Source of the DNA: Hanstruepera flava
GTDB taxonomy: Bacteria > Bacteroidota > Bacteroidia > Flavobacteriales > Flavobacteriaceae
Direction of reading: 5' to 3'
NCBI RefSeq assembly: GCF_023634025.1
Contig: NZ_JALJCW010000004.1
Location: forward strand, 1-64,000
DNA: 64,000 nucleotides
A model generated the notes under the pieces. It searched no databases. It worked only from the letters and a program-made list of their open reading frames with translations, and had not been told where the DNA came from. The translations under genes were made by a program, and so were the position numbers. This document shows, in pieces, positions 50,760 to 60,960 of the stretch. How positions within the stretch are numbered: position 1 is the stretch's first letter; each line of letters begins with the position of its first letter.

Positions 50760-52616
50760 ATGGCTAAAGAAACCAATTATACCGAAGATAATATACGCTC
50801 ACTCGATTGGAAAGAACACATCCGCATGCGTCCCGGTATGTATATCGGGAAACTGGGTGATGGCTCTTCTGCAGACGATGGTATTTATATCTTGATTAAG
50901 GAGGTTTTAGACAACTCTATTGACGAGTACGTCATGGGAGCTGGTAAAACCATTGAAATATCTGTTCATGGCAACAAGGTAACCGTTCGCGATTACGGTC
51001 GTGGAATTCCATTGGGAAAAGTGGTTGATGTGGTGTCTAAAATGAACACGGGAGGAAAGTACGACAGTAAAGCGTTTAAGAAGTCTGTTGGCCTTAACGG
51101 TGTAGGTACCAAAGCGGTAAATGCCTTGTCAACCTATTTTAGAGTGGAATCAACGCGTGATAACAAATCGGCTTCAGCAGAGTTCGAACTCGGTAATTTA
51201 ACCAATGAAGAACTTTTAGAGGAAACCACACGTAGAAAAGGTACTAAAGTATCTTTTGTGCCTGATGAAAGCATTTTTAAAAACTACAAGTTCCGTAGTG
51301 AGTATATCGTAAAAATGCTCAAAAACTATGTCTATCTCAATCCAGGATTGACTATAGTTTTTAATGGTGAAAAATACTACAGCGAAAATGGCCTTAAGGA
51401 TTTATTAAGTGAAAATATTAAGGAAACCGATTTGCTGTATCCTATCATTCACTTAAAAGGTGATGATATTGAAGTAGCCCTAACACACAGTAAAACCCAA
51501 TATTCCGAAGAGTATCATTCCTTTGTAAACGGTCAGAACACCACACAAGGGGGAACGCATTTAGCAGCCTTCCGTGAAGCCTTGGTAAAAACCCTTCGAG
51601 AATTTTACGGAAAGAATTACGATGCATCTGACGTTCGTAAATCGGTTGTAGCAGCTGTCTCCATTAAGGTAATGGAACCTGTATTTGAGAGTCAGACCAA
51701 AACAAAATTGGGTTCAACAGACATGGGTGGCGATTTGCCAACGGTGAGAACCTATATCAACGATTTTGTAAAAACACATCTCGATAATTACTTGCATAAA
51801 AATCCGGATGCTGCTGAAAAGATTCAGCGTAAAATCATGCAGGCCGAGCGTGAGCGTAAAGAATTATCAGGCATTAGAAAACTCGCAAAGGAACGTGCTA
51901 AAAAAGCCAGTTTGCACAATAAAAAATTACGGGACTGTCGGGTTCATTTTGGGGATACCAAAAACGAACGTAATCTAGAAACGACACTCTTTATTACAGA
52001 GGGTGATTCGGCTTCTGGAAGTATAACCAAGTCACGTGATGTGAATACGCAAGCCGTTTTTAGTTTAAAAGGAAAGCCTTTAAACTGTTACGGGTTGAGC
52101 AAGAAAATTGTGTATGAAAATGAAGAATTCAATTTATTACAGGCCGCATTAAATATTGAAGAATCTTTGGAAGACTTACGTTACAACAACGTAGTTATTG
52201 CTACCGACGCCGATGTAGATGGTATGCATATTCGTTTATTGCTAATTACGTTTTTTCTTCAATTTTTCCCAGAATTAATTAAAGAAGGGCATTTGTACAT
52301 ATTGCAAACACCTTTGTTTAGGGTTCGCAACAAAAAGAAAACTATTTACTGCTATTCCGAAGAAGAGCGCTTAAATGCCATAGAAGAATTAAAACCCAAG
52401 CCAGAGATTACCCGATTTAAAGGTTTAGGTGAAATTTCACCTGATGAATTCAAACATTTTATAGGTGAAGATATTCGCCTAGACCCTGTAATGCTCGACG
52501 ACAATATGTCAATTGATGAATTGCTACAGTTTTACATGGGGAAAAACACACCGGACCGTCAAGAGTTTATAATTAACAACTTAAAAGTGGAGTTAGATTT
52601 AGTTGAGGATAATTAA
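50760..52616 (+). CDS. parE: DNA topoisomerase IV subunit B
   Basis: A 618-aa protein. GHKL ATPase: [37 protein letters not shown]. The transducer Lys is followed by the TOPRIM domain: [11 protein letters not shown] and [13 protein letters not shown]. It pairs with ParC to decatenate chromosomes using ATP. The length and lack of the GyrB-specific insertion favour ParE, as does the partner downstream. Its stop overlaps the start of the next gene by 1 nt. Confidence 0.95.
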   Translation: MAKETNYTEDNIRSLDWKEHIRMRPGMYIGKLGDGSSADDGIYILIKEVLDNSIDEYVMGAGKTIEISVHGNKVTVRDYGRGIPLGKVVDVVSKMNTGGKYDSKAFKKSVGLNGVGTKAVNALSTYFRVESTRDNKSASAEFELGNLTNEELLEETTRRKGTKVSFVPDESIFKNYKFRSEYIVKMLKNYVYLNPGLTIVFNGEKYYSENGLKDLLSENIKETDLLYPIIHLKGDDIEVALTHSKTQYSEEYHSFVNGQNTTQGGTHLAAFREALVKTLREFYGKNYDASDVRKSVVAAVSIKVMEPVFESQTKTKLGSTDMGGDLPTVRTYINDFVKTHLDNYLHKNPDAAEKIQRKIMQAERERKELSGIRKLAKERAKKASLHNKKLRDCRVHFGDTKNERNLETTLFITEGDSASGSITKSRDVNTQAVFSLKGKPLNCYGLSKKIVYENEEFNLLQAALNIEESLEDLRYNNVVIATDADVDGMHIRLLLITFFLQFFPELIKEGHLYILQTPLFRVRNKKKTIYCYSEEERLNAIEELKPKPEITRFKGLGEISPDEFKHFIGEDIRLDPVMLDDNMSIDELLQFYMGKNTPDRQEFIINNLKVELDLVEDN

Positions 52617-53104
52617 TGAGGACGAACAACGCTAAAGTTAAAAATGTAATTATATCGGTATATTTTATACTGATTGTCTTGGCCATACTTTTAGTTACGG
52701 TTTTTAGTGCATTTAAGGATTTAACCGATAATCCGCTAATGGCATTTTTAATAATATTGCTAATATTGGCGGCCTTATTTTTTATTATCCATTGGATAGC
52801 CAAGTATTTCGAATATGATAGCGATGGTTTAAAAGTTGTGATAACTAATAAAGGTTTATTGTTGTCAGATTATTTTAACTACCGCGAACATACCGTTGAA
52901 TTTGAAAAAGATAGGTTGTCTGGATTTAAAATCTACAATTATTTAATCTACAAAGAATTAGTTTTATACATTAAGAACAAAAATCACGACCATGTTAAAA
53001 AAGAGCGCTTTAACGTGACTTTGGTTGCCAGAAAAAAGCGCAAATACATGAAACAGTCTCTGAGTAAAATGGTAAAACACAATAGAAAAGCCCGAAATTC
53101 ATGA
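52616..53104 (+). CDS. Membrane protein encoded between parE and parC
   Basis: A 162-aa protein. Two TM helices at the N-terminus (VIISVYFILIVLAILLVTVF and PLMAFLIILLILAALFFIIHWIA) are followed by a ~100-residue basic cytoplasmic domain with a strand-rich middle, FEYDSDGLKVVITNKGLLLSDYF, recalling bacterial PH-like membrane-associated domains. The Lys/Arg-rich tail is VARKKRKYMKQSLSKMVKHNRKARN. Both ends overlap the topoisomerase genes (TAATG at 52614 and ATGA at 53101), so all three are translationally coupled. No family name recognised. Confidence 0.8.
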   Translation: MRTNNAKVKNVIISVYFILIVLAILLVTVFSAFKDLTDNPLMAFLIILLILAALFFIIHWIAKYFEYDSDGLKVVITNKGLLLSDYFNYREHTVEFEKDRLSGFKIYNYLIYKELVLYIKNKNHDHVKKERFNVTLVARKKRKYMKQSLSKMVKHNRKARNS

Positions 53105-55776
53105 GTGAAGAGAACGACGATTTGATGAATGAACAAGAAGAATCTAACGAAACCATTACCAGGGTTACTGGTATGTACAAAGACTGGTTTTTAGATTATG
53201 CCTCTTATGTTATTCTAGAACGTGCTGTACCAGCTATAGAAGATGGCTTTAAACCGGTTCAACGACGTATTATGCATTCCATGAAAGACTTGGATGATGG
53301 TCGTTATAACAAAGTTGCCAATATTGTTGGTCATACCATGCAATATCATCCGCATGGCGATGCCAGTATTGCCGATGCCATGGTACAGATTGGTCAGAAA
53401 GATTTACTTATTGATACCCAAGGAAACTGGGGGAATATATTAACTGGTGATAGTGCGGCAGCGTCGCGTTATATTGAAGCGCGCTTATCAAAATTTGCGC
53501 TAGACGTTGTTTACAACCCTAAAATTACCGAGTGGTCTGCAAGTTATGATGGCAGACGAAAAGAACCAGTGAACTTACCAGTTAAGTTTCCATTATTATT
53601 GGCACAAGGTGGAGAAGGTATTGCAGTAGGTTTATCAACTAAAATTCTACCTCACAATTTTATAGAGTTAATAGAAGCTTCCATAAAACATTTACAAGGT
53701 AAGCGGTTTAAGTTGGTTCCCGATTTCCCTACAGCTGGAATTGCTGATTTTACGGATTATAAAGATGGACTTCGAGGTGGTAAGGTACGTATACGTGCTA
53801 AAATTTCACAGGTTGACAAAAACACGCTCGTTATTACAGAAATACCTTTTGGAACCAATACATCGTCTTTAATTGATTCTATATTAAAGGCCAATGATAA
53901 AGGCAAAATCAAGATAAAAAAGATTGAAGACAACACAGCGGCAGATGTCGAAATTCTAGTGCATTTACCTTCTGGAATATCACCTGATAAAACCATAGAT
54001 GCACTTTATGCATTTACAAACTGCGAAACATCTATTTCGCCTTTAGGCTGTGTAATTGAAGATAACAAGCCTTTGTTTATTGGGGTTTCTGAAATGCTTC
54101 GTCGTTCAACAGATCATACAGTTCAATTGCTTAAAAATGAATTGGAGATAAAGTTGGGCGAGTTTGAAGAGCAATGGCACTTTGCGTCTTTAGAGCGTAT
54201 TTTTATTGAAAATAGAATTTACCGTGATATAGAAGAAGAAGAAACTTGGGAAGGTGTTATTTCGGCTATCGACAAAGGTTTGCAGCCACATATTAAGCAT
54301 TTAAAGCGAAAAGTTACAGAAGAAGATATTGTGCGCTTAACCGAAATTAGAATTAAACGTATTTCGAAATTTGATATTGACAAGGCACAGCAAAAAATTG
54401 AAGCCCTTGAAGAACAAATAGCCGAAGTAAAGCATCATTTGGCAAACTTAATTGATTATGCTATTTCTTATTTTGAGCGTCTTAAAAAAGATTATGGTGA
54501 AGGTAAGGAGCGCAAAACTGAAATTCGCACCTTTGCTGATGTAGATGCAACAAAGGTTGTCATAAGAAACACAAAGCTGTATGTTAATAGGGCAGAAGGT
54601 TTTATTGGCACATCATTGCGTAGAGACGAGTATGTGTGTGATTGCAGTGATATTGATGATATTATTGTCTTTACCAAAGAGGGTAATATGATGGTAACTA
54701 AAGTAGACTCTAAAACTTTTATTGGTAAGGACATTATTCATGTTGCCGTCTTTAAGAAAAAAGACAAGCGTACCATTTATAATATGATGTATCGCGATGG
54801 GAAAGGTGGTCCAACCTATGTCAAGCGTTTTGCGGTAACATCAGTAACAAGAGATCGAGAATACGATTTAACCAACGGTAATAAAAGTTCTGTAGTTTGG
54901 TATTTCTCTGCTAATCCAAATGGCGAAGCTGAAGTAGTTACCGTTAATTTGCGTCAAGTAGGAAGCATCAAAAAGTTAAAATGGGATCTTGATTTTGCGG
55001 ATATTCTCATAAAAGGTCGCGCATCCAAGGGGAATCTTGTAACCAAATATGCGGTTAAGAAAATTGAGCTTAAAGAAAAAGGGGTTTCTACCTTAAAGCC
55101 ACGTAAAATTTGGTTTGATGACACCGTTCAGCGTTTAAATGTTGATGGTCGCGGTGATTTGGTAGGTGAGTTTAGAGGTGAAGACCGTATTTTAATTATC
55201 CGTCAATCAGGCTTAATTAAAACTATTATTCCTGAAGTAACCACACATTTTGATGACGATATGATTGTCATGGAAAAATGGGTTCCTAAAAAACCTATTT
55301 CCGCAATATATTTTGATGGTGAAAAAGAACGCTATTACGTAAAGCGATTTTTAGTAGAAAACGAAGCTAAAGAGGAAAGCTTTATTTCCGAACATCCAAA
55401 ATCGCAATTGGAAATCGTTTCGACAGATTGGCGTCCAATGGCCGAGATTGAGTTTACTAAAGAACGTGGTAAAGATCGCAAGGACAATGTGCAAGTGAAT
55501 TTGGAAGAGTTTATAGCTATTAAGGGAATTGGAGCACTTGGAAATCAATTAACCAAAGAGAAAATCAATCAGGTAAGTTTATTGGAACCATTACCCTACG
55601 AAGCACCAGAAGAAATCCATGCTGAAGATATTGAAGTTGTAGATGAAACCGAAGTTTCCGAAGACGCAACTGTAGATAGCGAATCCACTACAACAAGTGA
55701 AAAGTCTAGTGAAGTGTCAAATAACGAAGATACTTCAGACAAACATGACGACCAAGGACAAATTACATTGTTTTAA
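53101..55776 (+). CDS. parC: DNA topoisomerase IV subunit A
   Basis: An 891-aa protein. Breakage-reunion domain with FKPVQRRIMHSM and catalytic Tyr in AAASRYIEARLS. Coiled-coil region at about 430-470, then a six-bladed C-terminal beta-pinwheel (DYFERLKKDYGEGKERKTEI onwards) and a highly acidic tail (EDIEVVDETEVSEDATVDSE). It forms the ParC2ParE2 decatenase. The stop codon TAA is directly followed by the stop of the convergent transporter gene. It is translated by reinitiation from the membrane protein gene (ATGA). Confidence 0.95.
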   Translation: MSEENDDLMNEQEESNETITRVTGMYKDWFLDYASYVILERAVPAIEDGFKPVQRRIMHSMKDLDDGRYNKVANIVGHTMQYHPHGDASIADAMVQIGQKDLLIDTQGNWGNILTGDSAAASRYIEARLSKFALDVVYNPKITEWSASYDGRRKEPVNLPVKFPLLLAQGGEGIAVGLSTKILPHNFIELIEASIKHLQGKRFKLVPDFPTAGIADFTDYKDGLRGGKVRIRAKISQVDKNTLVITEIPFGTNTSSLIDSILKANDKGKIKIKKIEDNTAADVEILVHLPSGISPDKTIDALYAFTNCETSISPLGCVIEDNKPLFIGVSEMLRRSTDHTVQLLKNELEIKLGEFEEQWHFASLERIFIENRIYRDIEEEETWEGVISAIDKGLQPHIKHLKRKVTEEDIVRLTEIRIKRISKFDIDKAQQKIEALEEQIAEVKHHLANLIDYAISYFERLKKDYGEGKERKTEIRTFADVDATKVVIRNTKLYVNRAEGFIGTSLRRDEYVCDCSDIDDIIVFTKEGNMMVTKVDSKTFIGKDIIHVAVFKKKDKRTIYNMMYRDGKGGPTYVKRFAVTSVTRDREYDLTNGNKSSVVWYFSANPNGEAEVVTVNLRQVGSIKKLKWDLDFADILIKGRASKGNLVTKYAVKKIELKEKGVSTLKPRKIWFDDTVQRLNVDGRGDLVGEFRGEDRILIIRQSGLIKTIIPEVTTHFDDDMIVMEKWVPKKPISAIYFDGEKERYYVKRFLVENEAKEESFISEHPKSQLEIVSTDWRPMAEIEFTKERGKDRKDNVQVNLEEFIAIKGIGALGNQLTKEKINQVSLLEPLPYEAPEEIHAEDIEVVDETEVSEDATVDSESTTTSEKSSEVSNNEDTSDKHDDQGQITLF

Positions 55777-57273
55777 CTACATTAGATAAGCAGATGTAGT
55801 CATTACAATTAGAGTAAAAATCACTAGGATAATAAAAAGTGGCATGATAAATTTCAACCATTTGTCATAGCCTACTTTTGCAATAGCCAACGATGGTAAA
55901 ATAAGTCCTGTAGGACTAATTAAATACAATAATCCCATTCCGTATTGATAAGCATTGACAACAAGCTCTCGACCAACTCCAACGGTATCGGCTAAAGGCG
56001 CCATAATTGGCATAGTTAAAACGGCCATGCCTGAAGAACTAGGAATAAAAAATGATAGTCCCGAATAAGTTAACGTCATGACGCTTGCAAATAAACCTTT
56101 GTTCATTCCTGAAGTAACATCGCTAGCGTAATATAACATGGTGTCACTAATTAAACCGTCAGACATAATAACGGTAACACCACGTGCAATACCTATGATT
56201 AATGCAACACCCAATAGATCACCAGCGCCTTTAACAAACACTTCAATAAAAACACCTTCCTTTATTTTGGTAATAATGCCTATTACTATAGCACCAACTA
56301 AAAATGTAGTGGTCATTTCTAAAAACCACCAATCTAGTCGTGATACACCAATAATCATAACAATGAAACAAGCTGTAAAAACAAAAAGAGCGATACGCAA
56401 TCGCCAATTAAAAGAAGATACTTTAACATCACCTTGGTGAAAAAGAGCTTCAATTTGAGCTTTTTGATTATAAATAATAGATTTAGATGGGTCCTTTTTT
56501 ACACGGTTAGCATAACGCATTATAAAGATTATTGTAATAAGTAATGTCATGCCCAACATAAATACACGACCTTGCCAACCGGTTGTCCAGTTAATACCCG
56601 CAGCATCGGATGCTATTATAGTACTGAACGGATTTATGGTAGAGCACATTGTGCCAATGGATGAACCCAAAAATATACAGGCGATGGCCACTAGCGCATC
56701 ATATTTTGCAGCCAAAAACACAGGAATAAGTATGGGAAAAAAAGCGATGGTTTCTTCTGCAAAACCAAAAGTTGTTCCACCGGCAGCAACCAAAGTAGTA
56801 ACCAAAACAATAAGGATATACTCATGTCCATGTAAAGTTTTTGCCAGCCAAGCTATACCGGCATCAAAAGCACCTGTATGATTCATAATACCAATTAAGC
56901 CACCAATGATTAAAACCAAGAAGATAATATCTGCCGCATCAATAATTCCTTTAATAGGCGACTTTAAAAAGGCAACTAGCCCTTGAGGTTGAGCATCTAG
57001 TTTTTTATAAGTATGTGGAATATTAATAGCCTTATAAATATCACCATTGGTAAATTTTTCCAAAGGAATTATAATATTCAAGGATTCTAATGTGGCTTGA
57101 GTTGCAGGAAGTGCTTCAGTGTTTTCTTCACTCGTTCTTATAAACGCATTAGAACCACTATCATAGGCAAGTGTATCATACTTTCCTGCAGGTACAAAAA
57201 AAGTTAAAAGGGCAACTAATCCAGCAATAATTAATAAGATGGTTTGGGCCGAAGGGAATTTAAGTTTTTTCAA
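55777..57273 (-). CDS. YfcC-family membrane transporter
   Basis: A 498-aa polytopic protein with about 12 TM segments. Key blocks: LLIIAGLVALLTFFVPAGKYD, ADIIFLVLIIGGLIGIMNHTGAFDAGI, AGGTTFGFAEETIAFFPILIPVF, GSSIGTMCSTINPFSTIIASDAAGI and SGLSFFIPSSSGMAVLTMPIMAPLAD. These identify the YfcC/DcuC-like C4-dicarboxylate or basic amino-acid antiporter family (ArsB/NhaD superfamily). The solute is uncertain. It is convergent with parC, with the stop codons touching. Confidence 0.9.
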   Translation of the reverse strand: MKKLKFPSAQTILLIIAGLVALLTFFVPAGKYDTLAYDSGSNAFIRTSEENTEALPATQATLESLNIIIPLEKFTNGDIYKAINIPHTYKKLDAQPQGLVAFLKSPIKGIIDAADIIFLVLIIGGLIGIMNHTGAFDAGIAWLAKTLHGHEYILIVLVTTLVAAGGTTFGFAEETIAFFPILIPVFLAAKYDALVAIACIFLGSSIGTMCSTINPFSTIIASDAAGINWTTGWQGRVFMLGMTLLITIIFIMRYANRVKKDPSKSIIYNQKAQIEALFHQGDVKVSSFNWRLRIALFVFTACFIVMIIGVSRLDWWFLEMTTTFLVGAIVIGIITKIKEGVFIEVFVKGAGDLLGVALIIGIARGVTVIMSDGLISDTMLYYASDVTSGMNKGLFASVMTLTYSGLSFFIPSSSGMAVLTMPIMAPLADTVGVGRELVVNAYQYGMGLLYLISPTGLILPSLAIAKVGYDKWLKFIMPLFIILVIFTLIVMTTSAYLM

Positions 57274-57338
57274 GGTTATTGGTTTTAATAAACTAAAGAT
57301 AATATTAATTTAGAAGTCTCTTAAAAAAGTTTAATAAA

Positions 57339-58004
57339 ATGACCGTAAACATTCATGATAGCTGGAAGCCCTATTTAAAGACAGAGTTTGAAAGCCCTTA
57401 TTTTAATGATTTAGTAAATTTTGTAAAAAACGAATATCGTAATTATACTTGTTATCCACCTGGAAAACAAATCTTCAATGCTTTTGAACATTGCCATTTT
57501 AACAATTTAAAAGTCGTCATAATAGGTCAAGACCCTTATCATGGACCCAAACAAGCAAACGGATTATGCTTTAGTGTTCACGATGGTATTCAACATCCAC
57601 CTTCTTTAATCAATATTTTTAAGGAAATAGAGCAAGATTTAGGAGTTCCTTATCCCGAGAGTGGAAATTTAGAGCGATGGGCAGATCAAGGAGTTTTATT
57701 ATTGAATGCAACTTTAACTGTAAGAGCTCATCAAGCCGGAAGTCATCAAAATAAAGGTTGGGAGCAATTTACCGATGCAGTAATAAAAGTAATAAATGAC
57801 AATAAAGAAAATGTTGTTTTTTTACTTTGGGGTGGATTCGCTAAAAAGAAATCTAAATTGATAAACACTAATAGCCATTTCATTTTACAAAGCGGCCATC
57901 CCTCTCCATTAAGTGCTAATAGAGGGTATTGGTTTGGTAATAAACACTTTAGTAAAACTAACTCCCTGTTGGAGCAAGTTGGGTTGAAGTCTGTGGTTTG
58001 GTAG
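57339..58004 (+). CDS. ung: Uracil-DNA glycosylase
   Basis: A 221-aa protein. Water-activating motif GQDPYHGPKQANGLCFSV with catalytic Asp65, uracil-binding NGLCFSV, and the HPSPLSANRGYWFGNKHFSKTN loop with the second catalytic His and Leu intercalation region. Family 1 UDG. It excises uracil from DNA in base excision repair. Length is normal. Single gene. Its last 47 bp overlap a convergent small membrane-protein frame. Confidence 0.97.
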   Translation: MTVNIHDSWKPYLKTEFESPYFNDLVNFVKNEYRNYTCYPPGKQIFNAFEHCHFNNLKVVIIGQDPYHGPKQANGLCFSVHDGIQHPPSLINIFKEIEQDLGVPYPESGNLERWADQGVLLLNATLTVRAHQAGSHQNKGWEQFTDAVIKVINDNKENVVFLLWGGFAKKKSKLINTNSHFILQSGHPSPLSANRGYWFGNKHFSKTNSLLEQVGLKSVVW

Positions 58005-58140
58005 TGTTTTTGGTTACGGTAAATGTTGGGTTTTTCTCAATTATAGCTTTACGTTTTGTTGTTTTATTACAACTAAAAAATAGTAATAAAAAATTAATTG
58101 CTACAAGTATTGAAAGTGTTAGAGTAATTGTTAATAGCAT
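57958..58140 (-). CDS. Small single-pass membrane protein, overlaps ung
   Basis: A 60-aa frame from ATG 58140. It starts with one TM helix (MLLTITLTLSILVAINFLLLFF), then a basic CNKTTKRK step and a Thr/Pro-rich tail (TVTKNTTKPQTSTQLAPTGS). The frame overlaps the 3' end of ung by 47 bp in antisense. Composition and topology are those of a real small membrane protein, and I have a faint recollection of flavobacterial proteins ending LAPTGS, but homology is not proven. Confidence 0.5.
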   Translation of the reverse strand: MLLTITLTLSILVAINFLLLFFSCNKTTKRKAIIEKNPTFTVTKNTTKPQTSTQLAPTGS

Positions 58141-58303
58141 AAGCAATCATGATTTGGTTATAGGACAAATATAAAGGTTTTGTGTTAAAAACATAGAAAA
58201 AATTAACATTTATCCATTATTTTATTGGAGATAACTCTATGATTGTAAGTGCTTTTTGAAAAAATATATTTAAAAATTGTTAAAGAAAGTAGCTTGAAAT
58301 GAT

Positions 58304-59158
58304 TTAGATTTTTACTACTAAATTCTCGTATTTTTCAATTTTGGGTATAATATTTAAGGCGTATAGTTGTTTTTGAACTTCAGTAATAGTGTCAGTAGAT
58401 ATATTACTTTGGGACCATTCGGTTAGAGATAACCATTCTTGAACATCTTCTAATTTTTGATTATAGCGTTTAGATATCATTTTATCAATATCTTCAAGGT
58501 TTTTGAATCCTACTGTAGCATCATTAATAATGCGTAAAATGGTTTTTAAATCATTGCTATAGCTTTCTAGAAAATTATCACTAGCAGCAATTACAAAACA
58601 AGGCCATGGAGTAGGACAAGTGCCTATTCGTTTAAAAATACCATCATCAACAATAGGTTTGGTTGTAAACTTTTCCCATAAAAAATAATCTGCAACACCA
58701 TTTGTTAGCCCTATAACGGCACCTTCTAAATTTTCAATGACTTCAAACTTTAAATCTTTATCTAAATCCCAATTGTTGTTTTCTGCATTGATGTAGGCCA
58801 TTAAATGTGAGCCAGAACCGTAACGACTTATAGCAGCTTTTTTTTCTTTTAATTGATTAATGGTTTTAAAATTTGAATCTGCTGCTACATGTATTCCCCA
58901 AATTAGAGGGGACTTAACAAAGGTCTGAACAATTTTACTTGGGTTACCAGCAATGATATCTTTGATAATGCCTTCGGTAAGAATTACTGCAATATCAATA
59001 TCACCTTTACGAAGCGCTTTACACATAGCACCGGTTCCACCATGGTAATCATGCCATCGCAAATTAATGTCTTCTTTTTTATAGGAGCCTGCTTTTAACG
59101 TAAGATACCAAGCTAGGTTAAAATGCTCCGGAACACCACCAATTTTAACTGTCCTCAT
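58304..59158 (-). CDS. Cytoplasmic solute-binding-like protein (Ca3427-type PBP2)
   Basis: A 284-aa protein. VKIGGVPEHFNLAWYLTLKAGSYKKEDINLRWHDYHGGTGAMCKALRKGDIDIAVILTEG is the NMT1/THI5-like periplasmic binding fold of the Ca3427 branch: EHFN, GTGAM and the ALRKGDID segment. CPTPWPCF and AVIGLTNGVADYFLWEKF follow the same pattern. There is no signal peptide, so it stays in the cytoplasm, and no ABC permease or ATPase is adjacent. It may bind a pyrimidine-like or thiamine-precursor-like ligand, by fold analogy only. It begins directly after the stop of the nucleoside phosphorylase gene (no spacer). Confidence 0.85.
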   Translation of the reverse strand: MRTVKIGGVPEHFNLAWYLTLKAGSYKKEDINLRWHDYHGGTGAMCKALRKGDIDIAVILTEGIIKDIIAGNPSKIVQTFVKSPLIWGIHVAADSNFKTINQLKEKKAAISRYGSGSHLMAYINAENNNWDLDKDLKFEVIENLEGAVIGLTNGVADYFLWEKFTTKPIVDDGIFKRIGTCPTPWPCFVIAASDNFLESYSNDLKTILRIINDATVGFKNLEDIDKMISKRYNQKLEDVQEWLSLTEWSQSNISTDTITEVQKQLYALNIIPKIEKYENLVVKI

Positions 59159-60028
59159 TTAACTTATAAATTTATTTAAGGTGTAGTTTATTAACGATTC
59201 AACCACTTGTTTGGGATCTTTACTAAATTCGCCAGTTGCTCTGTTGGCTATAATGGCGTTTAAGGATAATGCCTTATGACCTAAAAGTTTTGACAAGCCA
59301 TATATAACAGATGTTTCCATTTCTAAATTTGATATTCTATGACCGTCAAAATTAAAAGAGTCAATTTTAGAATTTAAATTAGCATCTTGTAAAGGTAGTC
59401 GTAATACTCTGCCTTGAGGGCCATAAAATCCACCAGCTGTTGCTGTAATACCCTTAAATGTTTGATTACTGAAAAACTTGTTCTCTAAAACTTCACTGTT
59501 ATTAATGATAATAGGTCTTGACTTATCAACACTCCATTGCGTATGATTAATAAAAGCATTCTCTATTTCTGGATTAGAAATCGATTTTACCTGATAAAAA
59601 TGTAACATACCATTAATGTCAAGTCCATGTGAGCTTAATACAAACGAATCAACTGGTATATCCTTTTGTAAGGAACCCGAAGTACCCACACGTACAATGT
59701 TTAGCGATGTCAAATTAGGTTTTGGCTTTCTAGTTTGTAAATCGATATTTGCCAAAGCATCAAGTTCGTTTAAAACAATATCAATATTGTCTGGGCCAAT
59801 TCCAGTTGAGATAACCGACAAAGGCTTCCCTTTGTAAATACCGGTTTGGGTTTTAAACTCCCGTTTTTGGGTAGTAAATGTTACCGTGTCAAAATGCTTT
59901 GTGATTTTTTCTACACGATCTTGATCACCAACAAAAATGATGTCATTCGCAATATTTTCGGGTTTTAAGTTTAAATGGTAAACACTACCGTCTGGATTTA
60001 ATATAAGTTCAGATTCTTTAATTGGCAT
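59159..60028 (-). CDS. Nucleoside phosphorylase (uridine phosphorylase-like)
   Basis: A 289-aa protein of the NP-I family. FVGDQDRVEKITKHF, VISTGIGPDNIDIVLNEL, IVRVGTSGSLQKDIPV (phosphate and ribose), GGFYGPQGRVLRL and ISNLEMETSVIYGLSKLLGHKALS (Met-Glu ribose site, GHK). The pattern is of uridine phosphorylase or a near relative. It cleaves a nucleoside with phosphate to base and ribose 1-phosphate. It overlaps the DUF1835 gene by 31 bp. Substrate specificity cannot be assigned by eye. Confidence 0.88.
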   Translation of the reverse strand: MPIKESELILNPDGSVYHLNLKPENIANDIIFVGDQDRVEKITKHFDTVTFTTQKREFKTQTGIYKGKPLSVISTGIGPDNIDIVLNELDALANIDLQTRKPKPNLTSLNIVRVGTSGSLQKDIPVDSFVLSSHGLDINGMLHFYQVKSISNPEIENAFINHTQWSVDKSRPIIINNSEVLENKFFSNQTFKGITATAGGFYGPQGRVLRLPLQDANLNSKIDSFNFDGHRISNLEMETSVIYGLSKLLGHKALSLNAIIANRATGEFSKDPKQVVESLINYTLNKFIS

Positions 60029-60960
60029 GGAATGGGGTTTTTAATAAGCTTGTTCTCGTCATCGCTAAAATAAAAATCTAATCGGTTTATTCCACCAAAT
60101 GGAATGTTGTTATTGATTTCTAGTGCAAAATTGGTTTTGTTATGAAGCGCTTCGTGTCCTTTTCTGTTGAGGATTATATCATCTTCTGATTCATCAAAAA
60201 ACAAGGCAAGGTTGTTAATTATGCGGTTAATTTGAGTATCACCAAAACCATAATAACCTTGATAATTTAAAGCGTATCCAAGTAAATGGTGTCTTGATTT
60301 TATATCGTTATCCTTTACGATTCGCAAAATGTTTTCCTCTAAATCTGAAAGGCCATTTTTTAGGTTGGGAAACCGTTTTAAATGGGCTTTTAAACAACTA
60401 CTTAAATAAATAAAGGATGATTTTTTTACTATGTAAGGCTTAAGTAAATTGTGGTCTTTGCCGCAATATATTCGCCAAACATCTTGAGCTAATTCAATAT
60501 CATTTTCAGTAAGCAAAATTTTGTTTTCATAATGCTCAATCAATACATGTGGTGGTAATTCGCTTAGGCCTTTTAAACTGCTTTCACCCTCAATTCTACC
60601 ACTGCAAACTAGGTAAATGGGCAAATCAATATGTTTCTCTTTTAAAAGGCTTATAACGGCAATGAGGTTTATGTGGCAGAATAAATCATATTCAAACCAA
60701 AGTACAATTTCGTCAAATTGTTCGGTATGGTTTAATATATCTAGCTCTTGATGAAAGGCATATTCATCAATTTCAATATCATAGTAGGTACTTAAAAATG
60801 CTTTTCGTTGATTCAAGAATTCTTGGCTACCAACTTTAGAAAAGGTATTGCCTTCGCACAGCATTTCATGCCAAGTAAGGATTTCACCTTTTATATCCAA
60901 TTCTTTTAGATACTCGGTTAAGCTACCGCCATTTGTTATATGTAAGGTTTTGTTAGCCAT
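59998..60960 (-). CDS. DUF1835 domain protein
   Basis: A 320-aa protein. LHITNGGSLTEYLKELDIKGEILTWHEMLCEG and the central EIVLWFEYDLFCHINLIAVISLL are DUF1835 hallmarks. The C-terminal ~100 residues include HHLLGYALNYQGYYGFGDTQINRIINNL, as in DUF3658-like companions. Function unknown. It overlaps the SUI1 gene by 1 nt and the phosphorylase gene by 31 bp, so it is firmly inside the operon. Confidence 0.85.
   Translation of the reverse strand: MANKTLHITNGGSLTEYLKELDIKGEILTWHEMLCEGNTFSKVGSQEFLNQRKAFLSTYYDIEIDEYAFHQELDILNHTEQFDEIVLWFEYDLFCHINLIAVISLLKEKHIDLPIYLVCSGRIEGESSLKGLSELPPHVLIEHYENKILLTENDIELAQDVWRIYCGKDHNLLKPYIVKKSSFIYLSSCLKAHLKRFPNLKNGLSDLEENILRIVKDNDIKSRHHLLGYALNYQGYYGFGDTQINRIINNLALFFDESEDDIILNRKGHEALHNKTNFALEINNNIPFGGINRLDFYFSDDENKLIKNPIPCQLKNLNLY

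Noticed and set aside
51445-51627. Minus-strand frame within parE
   Set aside because: Shadow of conserved parE transducer region.
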